Assembly: GCA_030267965.1 (NCBI GenBank)
Contig: BRYA01000020.1
Location: 2,524-55,166, forward strand
Source of the DNA: Triparma columacea
Taxonomy: Eukaryota > Sar > Bolidophyceae > Parmales > Triparmaceae
Direction: 5' to 3'
Length of the DNA stretch: 52,643 nucleotides
Shown: piece by piece, positions 43,856 to 52,643 of the stretch
Position numbering within the stretch: position 1 is the first letter of the stretch
Layout: the number at the start of each line of letters is the position of its first letter
Notes under the pieces: generated by a model
Told to the model about the DNA's origin: nothing
Database searches by the model: none
Seen by the model: only the letters and a program-made list of their open reading frames with translations
Position numbers and translations under genes: made by a program

Positions 43856-46800
43856 ATGAGCACTAAAGACAGCCCCCAGCAGGAGGACAAGCACATTGTA
43901 GCCAGCAGCGACGTCGAGAATGGCCTCCAGGACCACGAAAAAACCATCGGCATTGCCAGCGGGGTGAGCGAGGGGATATTTGGTGCTCCTGAAGTTGTTA
44001 TTGACTCTATCGACGACAATAATATGGAGAATGGACGGATTTTTCGCGTCAACGATCCTCCTGACGGCCTCGGTGGCAACGAAAATTCGATGGAGAAAGA
44101 GGAAAAAGCCGAGGGAAACAAAGCGTCCCTCATAGGCATCGGCGGAGCCACCCAGACTGATGAGGAGATTGACCGAGCTGCGCTAGAGGCGCTCACCAAC
44201 ATAATTAGGAACGAGCCACAAGATTACACCGAGGAGGAGAAGCAGGCAATTAGAAAGGGGAAGGAGTTTTACGAGAAGTGCAAGGAAGGGAGGAATTTTG
44301 ATGAGCTGAAGAGCCCTGATGAGAGGGTCAAGATGAAGCTAGTTCATGTTGATGGGGCAAGCAGTGGGACTGGTTTTGCCACTACTGTAGTTGATGCGAG
44401 TGTGGAAGAGTGTGCTGCACACGAGTACATTTTTGAGACAAGAGAATTTCAAAGGTACTCCAAAGAGAGAGGCATCACAGAATATCACACTGAACACATT
44501 AACGAGCACACCTTCTACTACATAACAACGAGGGAACTTGGTATCCCTGGTTTCGCTCCACGTGATGGACGGAGTAAAATTACCTGGTTCAAGCAAGATG
44601 ACGGCAAAGTTATTATTGACGTTGCAGATACAGACCAACTTCATGAAGACTTTCCAGTAAAGGCTCGGAACGTTTTAGTGAAGGCACACACAGTATGGGT
44701 ATTTGAGCTGCTTGACCCTATTGGAGATGTGCCACAAACATCAGTGACTTTCACAACAAAGGTAGACCTTGGTGGTATTTTCTTCTCCTCCATTGTGAAC
44801 ACGCTTGCAACGAAGTTTCTTGCACAAGTCTCAGACTTGAGAAAGAAGTTTGACAAGAGCAAAGAGATTGACAACTTTAAGCTGCTGCAGACAGTCAATA
44901 TCGTCAATAAGGAGCCCCAGGATTACAATGATGAGGAAGAGGCGCTAATTAGCGACGGCAAGAAGTTCTACATGGATTGCAAGACAAGCAAGAAATTCAA
45001 GAAATTGAAGAGTCCAGATCCCAAAGTGAAGATGAAAGCTGTGCACCTTGATGGTGAAGGCCTTGTGGGTGGCTTGTGTGAGGCTGTCATTGATGCTTCA
45101 CTTGCAGAATGTGTGGCATACGAGTTCATTAAGGATTCAAGGCAGAGGCAGGCCAAACTTGGGAAGAAGTACAAGGCGATCGAAACAAAGAAGCTGAATA
45201 ACCACTCCCAGCTGTATTTAAGCAGAAGGAGTCTTGGGGTACGAGGGCTTTTTGATAGAGAGTGGAGAAGCTTTATTTGCTGGCAAAAGGAGGAAGGAGA
45301 AAAGGTCTGTTGGACCGTGTATAAGGACACCAACTTGCTAGATGAAGATTTCCCATTGAGCTCTCAAACTGTGCAGGCATCAGGAAAAACTACCTGGATG
45401 TTTGAGGAACTCACAACCACTGGTGGTGTTCCCCAGACTAGAGTCACATTTGCTTCTAAGGTGGACATCAAGGGCTCTGTGCCAAGCTTTATCATGAATC
45501 GCTTGTCAACTGGGTATGCAAGCAACATGATTGAATTGCGGAAGAAGTTTCACCAGAGTGATGACAAGTTTGACAGGGCTGCGCTGGAATACCTTGCAAA
45601 TATCATCAAGAATGAACCTCAAGATTATACCAAGGAGGAGGAGGCAGCAGTTATGAGTGGGAAGGAATTCTATGAGAAGTGCAAGGTGGAGGAAAACTTT
45701 GGTGAACTGGAGAGTCCTGATGAGAGGGTCAAGATGAAGCTAGTTCATGTTGATGGGGCAAGCAGTGGGACTGGTTTTGCCACTACGGTAGTTGATGCAA
45801 GTGTGGAGGAGTGCGCTGCCTACGAGTACTCAAGCCTGCACAGTAGAGGTTGGAAAAAATTGGCTTCACAGTCAGGATTTTCTCAAGTAAACACAAGGTT
45901 TGTAAACAACCACACTCTCTACTACATCACAACAAGGGAACTTGGTCTCCCTGGATTTGCTCCTCGTGAGGGTAGGAGTAAAATTACCTGGTTCAAGCAA
46001 AACGACGGTAAAGTTGTCATTGACGTTGAAGATACTAAGGAGCTTCAGGTGGACTTTCCAGTGAAGGCTGGGAATGTATTAGTGGAGATCCATACAGTAT
46101 GGGTATTTGAGCCACTTGACTCTATTGGAGGTGTGCCACAAACATCAGTCACTTTCACAACAAAGGTAGACCTTGGTGGTGTCTTCTTCTCCTCCGTCGT
46201 GAACAAGATTGCACCAAGGTTTCTTGGAGTAGTCACAGACTTGAGGAAGAAGTTTGACAAGAGCAAAGAGATTGAAGCCTTAAATAGACAGCAGATCATT
46301 GCAAAGTTAGAGGATATTGCAATTGAGGGAGCGCCAGGGATTGAAAGTCACTTTGACGAGATTGATGGAGCTCAAGAGATCAGTAGAGGATTGACTGGAC
46401 AGACATTGATAAAGGCAGAGAAGAAAATGGGTTGGGGGAAGACTACAATAACTGTGAGAGCATCCTACAAGGAAGTTGCAGCATTCTTTTGGGACCTTAA
46501 AAATGGAGCCGACTCTAAGCTCGAGATTTATAGAGTTAACAACAAGACACTTGTAATCACAGTGAAACACAAAGGGCATCTCACAGCTGTAAGGTTCTTG
46601 GAGGCTGGCCAGATGAAGACAGATGTTGAAATGATGACTAGACGGGAGGGTTTAGGAAAAGCTGCCAGCAAAAAGAGTGTAATTAAGCACCTGAGCATGG
46701 CAACTGATGCTGCTTTCTACTTTGATAATCTACTCAAGAGCACAGAAGCAAAGGAACAGGATGGGAGGAGGTTTGGAGAGCAGCTGATGGAAAGAGTGAA

Positions 46801-49800
46801 GAAAAGAAAAGTTGGGGACAGTAAAGTAGAGGTTGTGAGGGAGTTCGTTGCTGCCAATAGGGCACTGAGAGAGACTACAGAGCAGCATGGTTTTATGAGA
46901 ACTATGCTGTATGCTGTGGTTATGAACAAATTGAAAAGGAGAGCAACAAATGAGGGAGAAGATAATAGTGAGGAAGAAGCCAGGGGGTGGGAGATTGGGG
47001 GTGCAATGACAGCAGTCATGTTGACTACTTTGTCTGCTGCTCATGCTGTAGATGAGTGGGCCCATCAATTCACTGAAGTGCAAGAAGTCATGAATGAACA
47101 AGAGTGGTTAAGGCCCATGCTTGAGGAGATAGTTATGAAACTATTCATGAAGTCTACCTTAGGCTTAAAAGCAAGGGTCACTGTTGGTGCTGCCACAAGC
47201 ATGGTCGATTTGCTGACTGATGTGTATGTGACGTACATGTTTTGGAGAGATAAGAAGTATGGGTACTTTAAGGCTTCTTTGGCAAGTTTGGCAGTGTCAA
47301 TTGGGTTTCAGATGCTTGGTGTTTGGTTACAAAATAGGAAACTGGGAATGAAGAGGGTAGTGTGGGAGTGGATTCCAATCTTGCTTGGGTACAAACCTGC
47401 AGTTGATGCTTACAGGGTAGCAACTGGAGAAAAGCCAAAGGTTGGGGTTGCAGTGGCAGCAATGGCAGAAATGACAGCTATAAAAGGGATTGAGATGTTT
47501 GCTGAGGCAATTCCTGGAGTGATCATCCAACTTATGGCTATATTAACCAGTGACAAAGGTGTTGGAACTTCAGCATGGCTTTCAGTTGCAGTGTCAGCAA
47601 TTACAACAGGCTTTGCCTCAGCAACCATTAGTTATGACTATGACACTGATCCAGTGAGAAGAGAGCAAGTGCCTGACTTCTATGGGTATGTGCCTGCAAA
47701 TCCCACAAAGAGATCTATTACATTTGTTGCAATGATGCTCTTTAGTGCAGGTATGCTTTTATTAAGGTGCATGACAATAGTTGTGCTAGGGCTACTTGGT
47801 GGTAGATGGATTTCTCTCTATATTGGTGCTGACCTTGGCCTGTACTTGTTGGTTAAGATATTGAGGGGAGACTTTTGGTATTGGGTTCCTGCAGGAGGCA
47901 ATGTAGAAATAGTGAGTAGCATTGTTGCTAGAGTACTTGTAAAAGTGGTGACAGACTTTACATCAATTGTGCAGTTTAGGCATCCTTATGAGCTTGGTGG
48001 AATGTATTGGATGTTTGGGTTTGTTTTGACGATTGGAAGTCTCCCAGTAGCTATTATCCTAGCTGATATAGGAGATGTCAACAGGGAGAGGCTTAAATTG
48101 GCATGGGCAGTAGTTATACTAGTTATACCATTCACTATGCTTTGTTTCGCAGCATTTTTCTTGAACACAGAGAAAAAATACTGGATAACCTTTTACAGTT
48201 TGGAAAGAGGGAAAGACTTAACTGTAAAAGGATTCAAGGAAGCTAAAAATGACAAACTGAAGGCATCTAAGGCATTCCGTCATTCTAGGAAACATTTAAT
48301 TCAAATTGAAGAGGAGGTTAGAGCATGGGTAGAGGCTAACTGGGAGCATTGGGAGGAAGAGAAGCCAGAGTGGTTTGATGATGCAATGAGAGCTAGAGTG
48401 CCAGTTGAATACATTCCAGAATCTGGAGATGCCAGAAGGAGAGAGAGTTTTAGGAGAGCAAGTGTCGATGCTGAAGCTGAGGGTGGTGTAGCAGGTTCTT
48501 TGAGGGCAAGTATTAGGAGAGCAAGTATTGGCTTGGACAATGGAGGCGCACTGATTGCTTCACACGCTGTGAATGATACTACACAAGACTTTGCAGGTTT
48601 AGATCCTAAACAAATAGGAAAGTTGTTGGGTGAGCACCTGTTGATAGCAATAAGTTTCAGGAAGAAGGGAATGACAAAGGAGGAAGCAGTGAGGTTATTT
48701 ATAGGGTCAAACTATGTTCTTAGGCAGGCTGTAGAGAAGTACACATTTGTCAAGGCGATGTTGACTGCCGTCATTGAGAACAAGCTGCACAGGATAAGGA
48801 AGGTGGAGGGGGCAGCGAAGGACCTGGAGAAGAAGGACGGGAAGGAGATCGGCGAAAGCCTAGCGTCAACATTGGCAGCAAGTACGCAGGTGCAATCTGC
48901 TGTCGACGAGTGGATGCACCAGTTCCCTGCTCTAAAGGAGCTCGATGAAGAGTACGGCTGGTTCCGCCCTCTGCTCGAGACGATTGGCTTCAAGCTGATG
49001 GAGGAAGTCCCTTGGGGTGTCAAGATGAGGGTGACAGTGGGAGCTTTCACAAGCATGACTGATTTGCTTACTGATGTGTATGTGACTTACATGTTTGGGA
49101 GTGATGAGAAATGGGGGTACTTTCAGGCTTCTTTGGCAAGTTTAGTGGCGTCAATTGGGTTTCAGATGATTTTTCTTTGGTTTCAGAACAGGAAGTTGGG
49201 GATGAAGAGGGTGGTGTGGGAGTGGATTCCAATCTTTCTCGGCTACAAGCCTGCAGTTGATGCTTACAGGGTAGCAACTGGAGTAAAGCAAGAGGTTGGG
49301 GCTGCAGTTGACCCAATGTTTGAGATGTCAATGATGAAAGTTGTTGAGATGTTTGCTGAGGCAATCCCTGGTGTGATCATCCAACTTATGGCTATAGCAT
49401 CAAGTGACAAAGATGTTGGAACTACAGCATGGCTGTCAGTTGCAGTGTCAGCAATTACAACAGGCTTTGCTTCTGCAACAATTAGTTATGACTGGGACAC
49501 AGACCCTGCTAGGAGAGAATTGGCACCAGACTTCTATGGGTACATACCTGCAAAAGCAAGCAAGAGAACAGTAGTGTTTGTTTCCATGATGCTGTTCACT
49601 GCAGGGATGCTTCTTATAAGATGTACAACAATAGTTCTTCTTGGGTTGATTGGAGGTAATTGGGCCATTCTCTACATTGGCGCTGACCTTGGGCTGTATA
49701 TTTTGGTTAAGTTATTGAGGGGAGACTTTTGGTACTGGATGCCGTTGGGGGGTAAGGCAGAGATTGTGTGTAGTATTCTTTTCAGAGTGGTTGCAAAGTT

Positions 49801-50455
49801 CATTGTAGACTTCACTTCAATGGTGCAGTCTAGGCACCCTAATGAAGTTGGGGGAGTATATTGGTTGTTTGGACTTGTATTGACAATGGTAAGTCTACCA
49901 GTGTCCATATATTTAGCTTCACCTTATGTTGATGAGAAGGCAATTGATATTGCATCATCAATTGTGAAGTATATCATACTTATAACTACCCTATGCTTTG
50001 CTGTCTTCTTTTTGAATATTGAGAGCAAGTACTTGCACACCTTCTGGAGTACACAAAGGGGCAAGGAAAAGACTATGGCATATTTCCTTGAAGGAGAATA
50101 TGATGCAATAAAGATTGAGGTCTTTGGGTGCTCAAGGCATCAGTGGGTCTCAATTGAAGGGGAAGTTAAGAAATGGGTTGGCTTAAACTGGGCTAAATGG
50201 GAAGAGGAGCAGCCAGAGTGGTTTACTGATGTAATGAAAGCTAAAGTACCAGTAGACTTTATTCCAGCAGATGGAGATGCTAGAAGAAGAGAGAGTGTGA
50301 GGAGAGCAAGTGTAGATGCTGATGCTGAGGGTGGTCTAGCAGTTGCTTTGAGAACAAGTATTAGGAGAGCAAGTGTTGGAGGCGCTGATGGTGGAGATAT
50401 TTCAGCAGTTGGAAATGGGAAATATAAAGTAAACAGTGTTGGTGCCGAGAGATGA
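43856..50455 (+). CDS. Intronless giant protein: repeated START-like domains plus two copies of a multi-pass membrane module
   Basis: One open frame of 2,199 residues. After a hydrophilic start come three START-like lipid-binding repeats (about residues 108-335, 348-568 and 578-801; shared pattern EFYEKCK, SPDERVKMKLVHVDG, HTVWVFE, GVPQTSVTFTTKVDLGG) and a shorter divergent fourth (828-961). Two related membrane modules follow (about 1081-1445 and 1700-2055), each with DLLTDVYVTYMF, EWIPI(L/F)LGYKPAVDAYR, EAIPGVIIQLMAI, ISYD(Y/W)DTDP, GADLGLY and LRGDFWYW. The DLLTD and EAIPGVIIQL motifs recall XK-related lipid scramblases, but that match is weak. Each module ends with a W-rich segment and basic RRES(F/V)RRASVD motifs that resemble basophilic kinase sites. 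A membrane-bound lipid transfer or lipid-sensing role is an inference. The DNA is mosaic, with CpG-poor and CpG-rich parts. Confidence 0.85.
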   Translation: MSTKDSPQQEDKHIVASSDVENGLQDHEKTIGIASGVSEGIFGAPEVVIDSIDDNNMENGRIFRVNDPPDGLGGNENSMEKEEKAEGNKASLIGIGGATQTDEEIDRAALEALTNIIRNEPQDYTEEEKQAIRKGKEFYEKCKEGRNFDELKSPDERVKMKLVHVDGASSGTGFATTVVDASVEECAAHEYIFETREFQRYSKERGITEYHTEHINEHTFYYITTRELGIPGFAPRDGRSKITWFKQDDGKVIIDVADTDQLHEDFPVKARNVLVKAHTVWVFELLDPIGDVPQTSVTFTTKVDLGGIFFSSIVNTLATKFLAQVSDLRKKFDKSKEIDNFKLLQTVNIVNKEPQDYNDEEEALISDGKKFYMDCKTSKKFKKLKSPDPKVKMKAVHLDGEGLVGGLCEAVIDASLAECVAYEFIKDSRQRQAKLGKKYKAIETKKLNNHSQLYLSRRSLGVRGLFDREWRSFICWQKEEGEKVCWTVYKDTNLLDEDFPLSSQTVQASGKTTWMFEELTTTGGVPQTRVTFASKVDIKGSVPSFIMNRLSTGYASNMIELRKKFHQSDDKFDRAALEYLANIIKNEPQDYTKEEEAAVMSGKEFYEKCKVEENFGELESPDERVKMKLVHVDGASSGTGFATTVVDASVEECAAYEYSSLHSRGWKKLASQSGFSQVNTRFVNNHTLYYITTRELGLPGFAPREGRSKITWFKQNDGKVVIDVEDTKELQVDFPVKAGNVLVEIHTVWVFEPLDSIGGVPQTSVTFTTKVDLGGVFFSSVVNKIAPRFLGVVTDLRKKFDKSKEIEALNRQQIIAKLEDIAIEGAPGIESHFDEIDGAQEISRGLTGQTLIKAEKKMGWGKTTITVRASYKEVAAFFWDLKNGADSKLEIYRVNNKTLVITVKHKGHLTAVRFLEAGQMKTDVEMMTRREGLGKAASKKSVIKHLSMATDAAFYFDNLLKSTEAKEQDGRRFGEQLMERVKKRKVGDSKVEVVREFVAANRALRETTEQHGFMRTMLYAVVMNKLKRRATNEGEDNSEEEARGWEIGGAMTAVMLTTLSAAHAVDEWAHQFTEVQEVMNEQEWLRPMLEEIVMKLFMKSTLGLKARVTVGAATSMVDLLTDVYVTYMFWRDKKYGYFKASLASLAVSIGFQMLGVWLQNRKLGMKRVVWEWIPILLGYKPAVDAYRVATGEKPKVGVAVAAMAEMTAIKGIEMFAEAIPGVIIQLMAILTSDKGVGTSAWLSVAVSAITTGFASATISYDYDTDPVRREQVPDFYGYVPANPTKRSITFVAMMLFSAGMLLLRCMTIVVLGLLGGRWISLYIGADLGLYLLVKILRGDFWYWVPAGGNVEIVSSIVARVLVKVVTDFTSIVQFRHPYELGGMYWMFGFVLTIGSLPVAIILADIGDVNRERLKLAWAVVILVIPFTMLCFAAFFLNTEKKYWITFYSLERGKDLTVKGFKEAKNDKLKASKAFRHSRKHLIQIEEEVRAWVEANWEHWEEEKPEWFDDAMRARVPVEYIPESGDARRRESFRRASVDAEAEGGVAGSLRASIRRASIGLDNGGALIASHAVNDTTQDFAGLDPKQIGKLLGEHLLIAISFRKKGMTKEEAVRLFIGSNYVLRQAVEKYTFVKAMLTAVIENKLHRIRKVEGAAKDLEKKDGKEIGESLASTLAASTQVQSAVDEWMHQFPALKELDEEYGWFRPLLETIGFKLMEEVPWGVKMRVTVGAFTSMTDLLTDVYVTYMFGSDEKWGYFQASLASLVASIGFQMIFLWFQNRKLGMKRVVWEWIPIFLGYKPAVDAYRVATGVKQEVGAAVDPMFEMSMMKVVEMFAEAIPGVIIQLMAIASSDKDVGTTAWLSVAVSAITTGFASATISYDWDTDPARRELAPDFYGYIPAKASKRTVVFVSMMLFTAGMLLIRCTTIVLLGLIGGNWAILYIGADLGLYILVKLLRGDFWYWMPLGGKAEIVCSILFRVVAKFIVDFTSMVQSRHPNEVGGVYWLFGLVLTMVSLPVSIYLASPYVDEKAIDIASSIVKYIILITTLCFAVFFLNIESKYLHTFWSTQRGKEKTMAYFLEGEYDAIKIEVFGCSRHQWVSIEGEVKKWVGLNWAKWEEEQPEWFTDVMKAKVPVDFIPADGDARRRESVRRASVDADAEGGLAVALRTSIRRASVGGADGGDISAVGNGKYKVNSVGAER

Positions 50456-52117
50456 TGATGATGGAAGGTAACTAAAAGGGCAGCAACATTTGTAGGACAA
50501 ATTGATTAGATTTGATACTTTAGCGACTAATAGATCACTCGCTTGTGTCATCGCTATTGAATGCTTTGCTAAACGCTTTGCATTGCTTTGTTCTAGGCTT
50601 TGATCTTTAGTATTGTGTTATGATAAAGAAGTTTGTTGGATGTGGGGGTGGGAGACTGGGAGTAAGGGAAGGAGATGTGTGGGGAGAGTATTGTGTAGGT
50701 GAGTGAATGGGGAGGAGAGGGGAGGAGTGAGTCTGATAAGGTGTTGTGTATTTGTTTTGCAGAGAGGTTCATTGTTAAGAGAGTGTATTTTAGATAATGG
50801 TTGGTATCAGGAGAGATGAAGTGGATGGGATCAGATCAGAGGAAGCAGTGAAGAGGAGAGATGTGAAGAGAAGGGAGAGGCAGCAGGAGAGGGTGAAGTT
50901 GGGTGGTTGGGGACGAATAGAAGTGGGTGACAGTGGTTATTGAGAGGAGAGAGAAAAGTTAAGAGAAGAGAGAAGTTGAGAGGAGAGAGAAGGTGAGAGG
51001 AGAGAGAAGTTGAGAAGAGAGAGAAGTTGAAAGGAGAGAGAAGGTTAGGGGAGAGAAAAAATGAGAGGAGAGAGAAGTTGGGAGGAGAGAGAAGGTGAGA
51101 AAAGAGAGAAGGTGAGAGGAGGGAGAGTTAAGAGGAGAGAAGTGTTGAGAGTAGAGAGAAGTTAAGAGGAGAGAGAGTTTGAGAGAAGAGAGAAGGTGAG
51201 GGGAGAGAGGTTGAGAGGAGAGAGAAGGTTAGGGGAGAGAAAAAATGAGAGGAGAGAGAAGTTGGGAGGAGAGAGAAGGTGAGAGAAAAAAGAAGTTGAG
51301 AGGAGAGAAGAGTTGAGAGTAGAGGAGAAGGTGAGAGAAAAGAGAAGTTGAGAGAAGAGAAAGGAGTTAGGGGGAGAGAGAAAAAAAGAGGAGAGAGAAG
51401 TTGAGAGGAGAGAGAATTAGAGAGGAGGGTATAAAGTAGAGTGGTGTGTGAGTGTGTGAGTGTTTGATTGTGTGAGTGTGTTAGAAGAGTTAAAAGGAGA
51501 GAGTAGAGGAGAGGGGGGTATAAGGTATAGTGGTGTGTGTGTTTGAGTGGGTGTGGGGGAAGGGGAGGCATAGGAGGAGAAGGAGAGGTGGGAAAGGGAG
51601 AGTGAGAAAGAGGAAAGGGAGAGAATGAGAGAGCTCAGGATAGAGAAGGACAAGGAGAGGAGAGAGGTGGAGTTGGAAAGGAGGATCAAGGAAGTAGAAT
51701 GGAAGGCAGTGAGGGAGAGGAGGAGGCAGGAGGGCAAGAGGAAGAGAGGAGAAGGAGAATGCTTTGGAGGGAGAGAGAGAGAGAAAGTGCAAGGAGAAGG
51801 AATTGATGGTTAGTGAGAGGGAGAGAGAATGCAAGGAGATTGAGAGGAGGTTGACAGCAAAGAAGGAAGAGGTTGTTGAATAGTTAGTTGAAGGTGGAGG
51901 GAAGTGAGAGAGAGGGGGGTTGTGGTGAAGGAAGGCAGTTTTGAAGATAGGGAGAAAGGGCTGGATAGTAAAGAGAGGGAGGTTGTGAAAAGAGTGTTGG
52001 AGTAGAGTGTGTGAAGTGGAGTGTGCGTGTGATAGTGTGTGTGTTAGAAGAGTAGAGGGGAGGAAGTAGCAGGGAGAAGGGTATAAAGTAGAGGTGTGTG
52101 TGTGAGTGAGAGAGAGA

Positions 52118-52148
<31 letters not shown>

Positions 52149-52350
52149 CGTGTGTGTGAGTGGGTGTAAGAGGAGTTAAGTGAAGAGAGTAGGGAAGAGA
52201 AGAATAAAAGGTAGAGGTGTGTGAGTGTGTGTGTTTGAGAGAGGAAGAGAGTGTGTGTATGAGTGTGTTAGATGAGTTGAGAGGAGAGATTGAGAAGGAG
52301 AAGGGAATAAGGTAAAGTGGTGTTTGTTTGTGTGTGTGTTAGTGTGTAGT
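50456..52350. repeat. Subtelomeric purine-rich satellite-like region
   Basis: From about 50,900 the plus strand is almost only A and G with some T, made of variants of GAGAGGAGAGAGAAGTT. A higher-order repeat of about 184 bp is visible: a ~62-bp block with AAGGTTAGGGGAGAGAAAAAATG starts near 51,032 and again near 51,216. From 51,430 a GT-rich motif of the form GTATAAAGTAGAGTGGTGTGTG recurs at irregular spacing. ORFs here are low-complexity and not credible genes. Confidence 0.85.
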
Positions 52351-52600
52351 AAAGAGAAGTAAAGAGAAGTGAAGATAAGATAAGTGTAGTGAAGTGTAGT
52401 GGAGTGAAGTGAAGTGAAGTGTAGTGAAGTAAAGTGAAGTAGAGAGAAGTAAAGAGAAGTAAAGAGAAGTAAAGTGAAGTAAAGAGAAGTAAAAAGAAGT
52501 AAAGAGAAGTAAAGAGAAGTAAAAAGAAGTAAAAAGAAGTAAAGAGAAGTAAAGAGAAGTAAAGAGAAGTAAAGAGAAGTAAAGAGAAGAAAAGAGAAGT
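52351..52600 (+). repeat. 10-bp tandem repeat, consensus AAAGAGAAGT
   Basis: About 25 units abut the telomere. Variants such as GAAGTGTAGT and AAAGTGAAGT occur mainly in the left third; the right part is nearly perfect. Confidence 0.95.
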
Positions 52601-52603
52601 AAA

Positions 52604-52643
52604 GGGTTAGGGTTAGGGTTAGGGTTAGGGTTAGGGTTAGGGT
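52604..52643 (+). repeat. Telomere, (TTAGGG)n
   Basis: Six or more TTAGGG units fill the last 40 bases, with the G-rich strand running 5' to 3' towards the end of the window, the orientation of a right-hand chromosome end. The tract is cut by the end of the sequence. Confidence 0.95.

Noticed and set aside
51128..51571. Ser/Leu/Pro-rich minus-strand ORF
   Set aside because: Complement of the purine satellite, stop-free by composition.
51625..51813. Glu/Arg-rich ORF in the subtelomere
   Set aside because: Low-complexity purine repeat translated; no codon signal and no start context.

Overview
The window is a chromosome end from a eukaryotic nuclear genome. It finishes on the right in a short (TTAGGG)n tract, G-rich strand running towards the end. 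Genes are compact, on both strands, and mostly split by short introns with GTGAG/GTAAG donors, frequent CTAAC branch sites and C-rich tracts before the acceptor. A ferredoxin-type nitrite reductase with a signal peptide ending in a VSAF motif, a plastid-type nitrite transporter and a plastid-type signal peptidase I point to an alga with a secondary red-type plastid, most likely an ochrophyte stramenopile (bolidophyte or pelagophyte-like). The organism is an inference from gene content, not a database match.

Layout. 1-5970: a BspA-type leucine-rich-repeat protein cut by the left edge, coatomer epsilon subunit, an unrecognised acidic-tailed protein and a low-complexity intergenic stretch. 5971-15061: a seven-exon gene for a coiled-coil protein of about 2,740 residues. 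15176-29813: housekeeping and signalling genes, namely a CBM20-glycerophosphodiesterase, an LCAT-like acyltransferase/phospholipase, a signal peptidase I, a PH-like-domain protein (with an assembly gap), a WW-RING protein with a C-terminal CaaX-like end, and two unrecognised proteins.

30251-41041: a complete nitrate assimilation cluster in the order NiR(-) NR(+) NAR1/FNT(-) NRT2(+), built as two divergent pairs. NRT2 would import nitrate, cytosolic NR would reduce it to nitrite, the FNT channel would carry nitrite into the plastid and ferredoxin-NiR would make ammonium. Several NR introns carry related insertions, two of them with terminal inverted repeats (introner/MITE-like), and a related fragment lies in an intron of a neighbouring gene. 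The 3' ends of NiR and NR each have a degenerate tandem duplicate.

41042-52643: subtelomere. A truncated Copia retrotransposon abuts a fragment of an RNA m5C-methyltransferase gene. An intronless 6.6-kb ORF follows, encoding repeated START-like domains joined to two copies of a multi-pass membrane module. Then come about 2 kb of purine-rich satellite-like DNA, a 10-bp tandem repeat and the telomere. Exon boundaries were inferred by hand from reading frame, splice signals and family conservation; no transcript data or searches were available.
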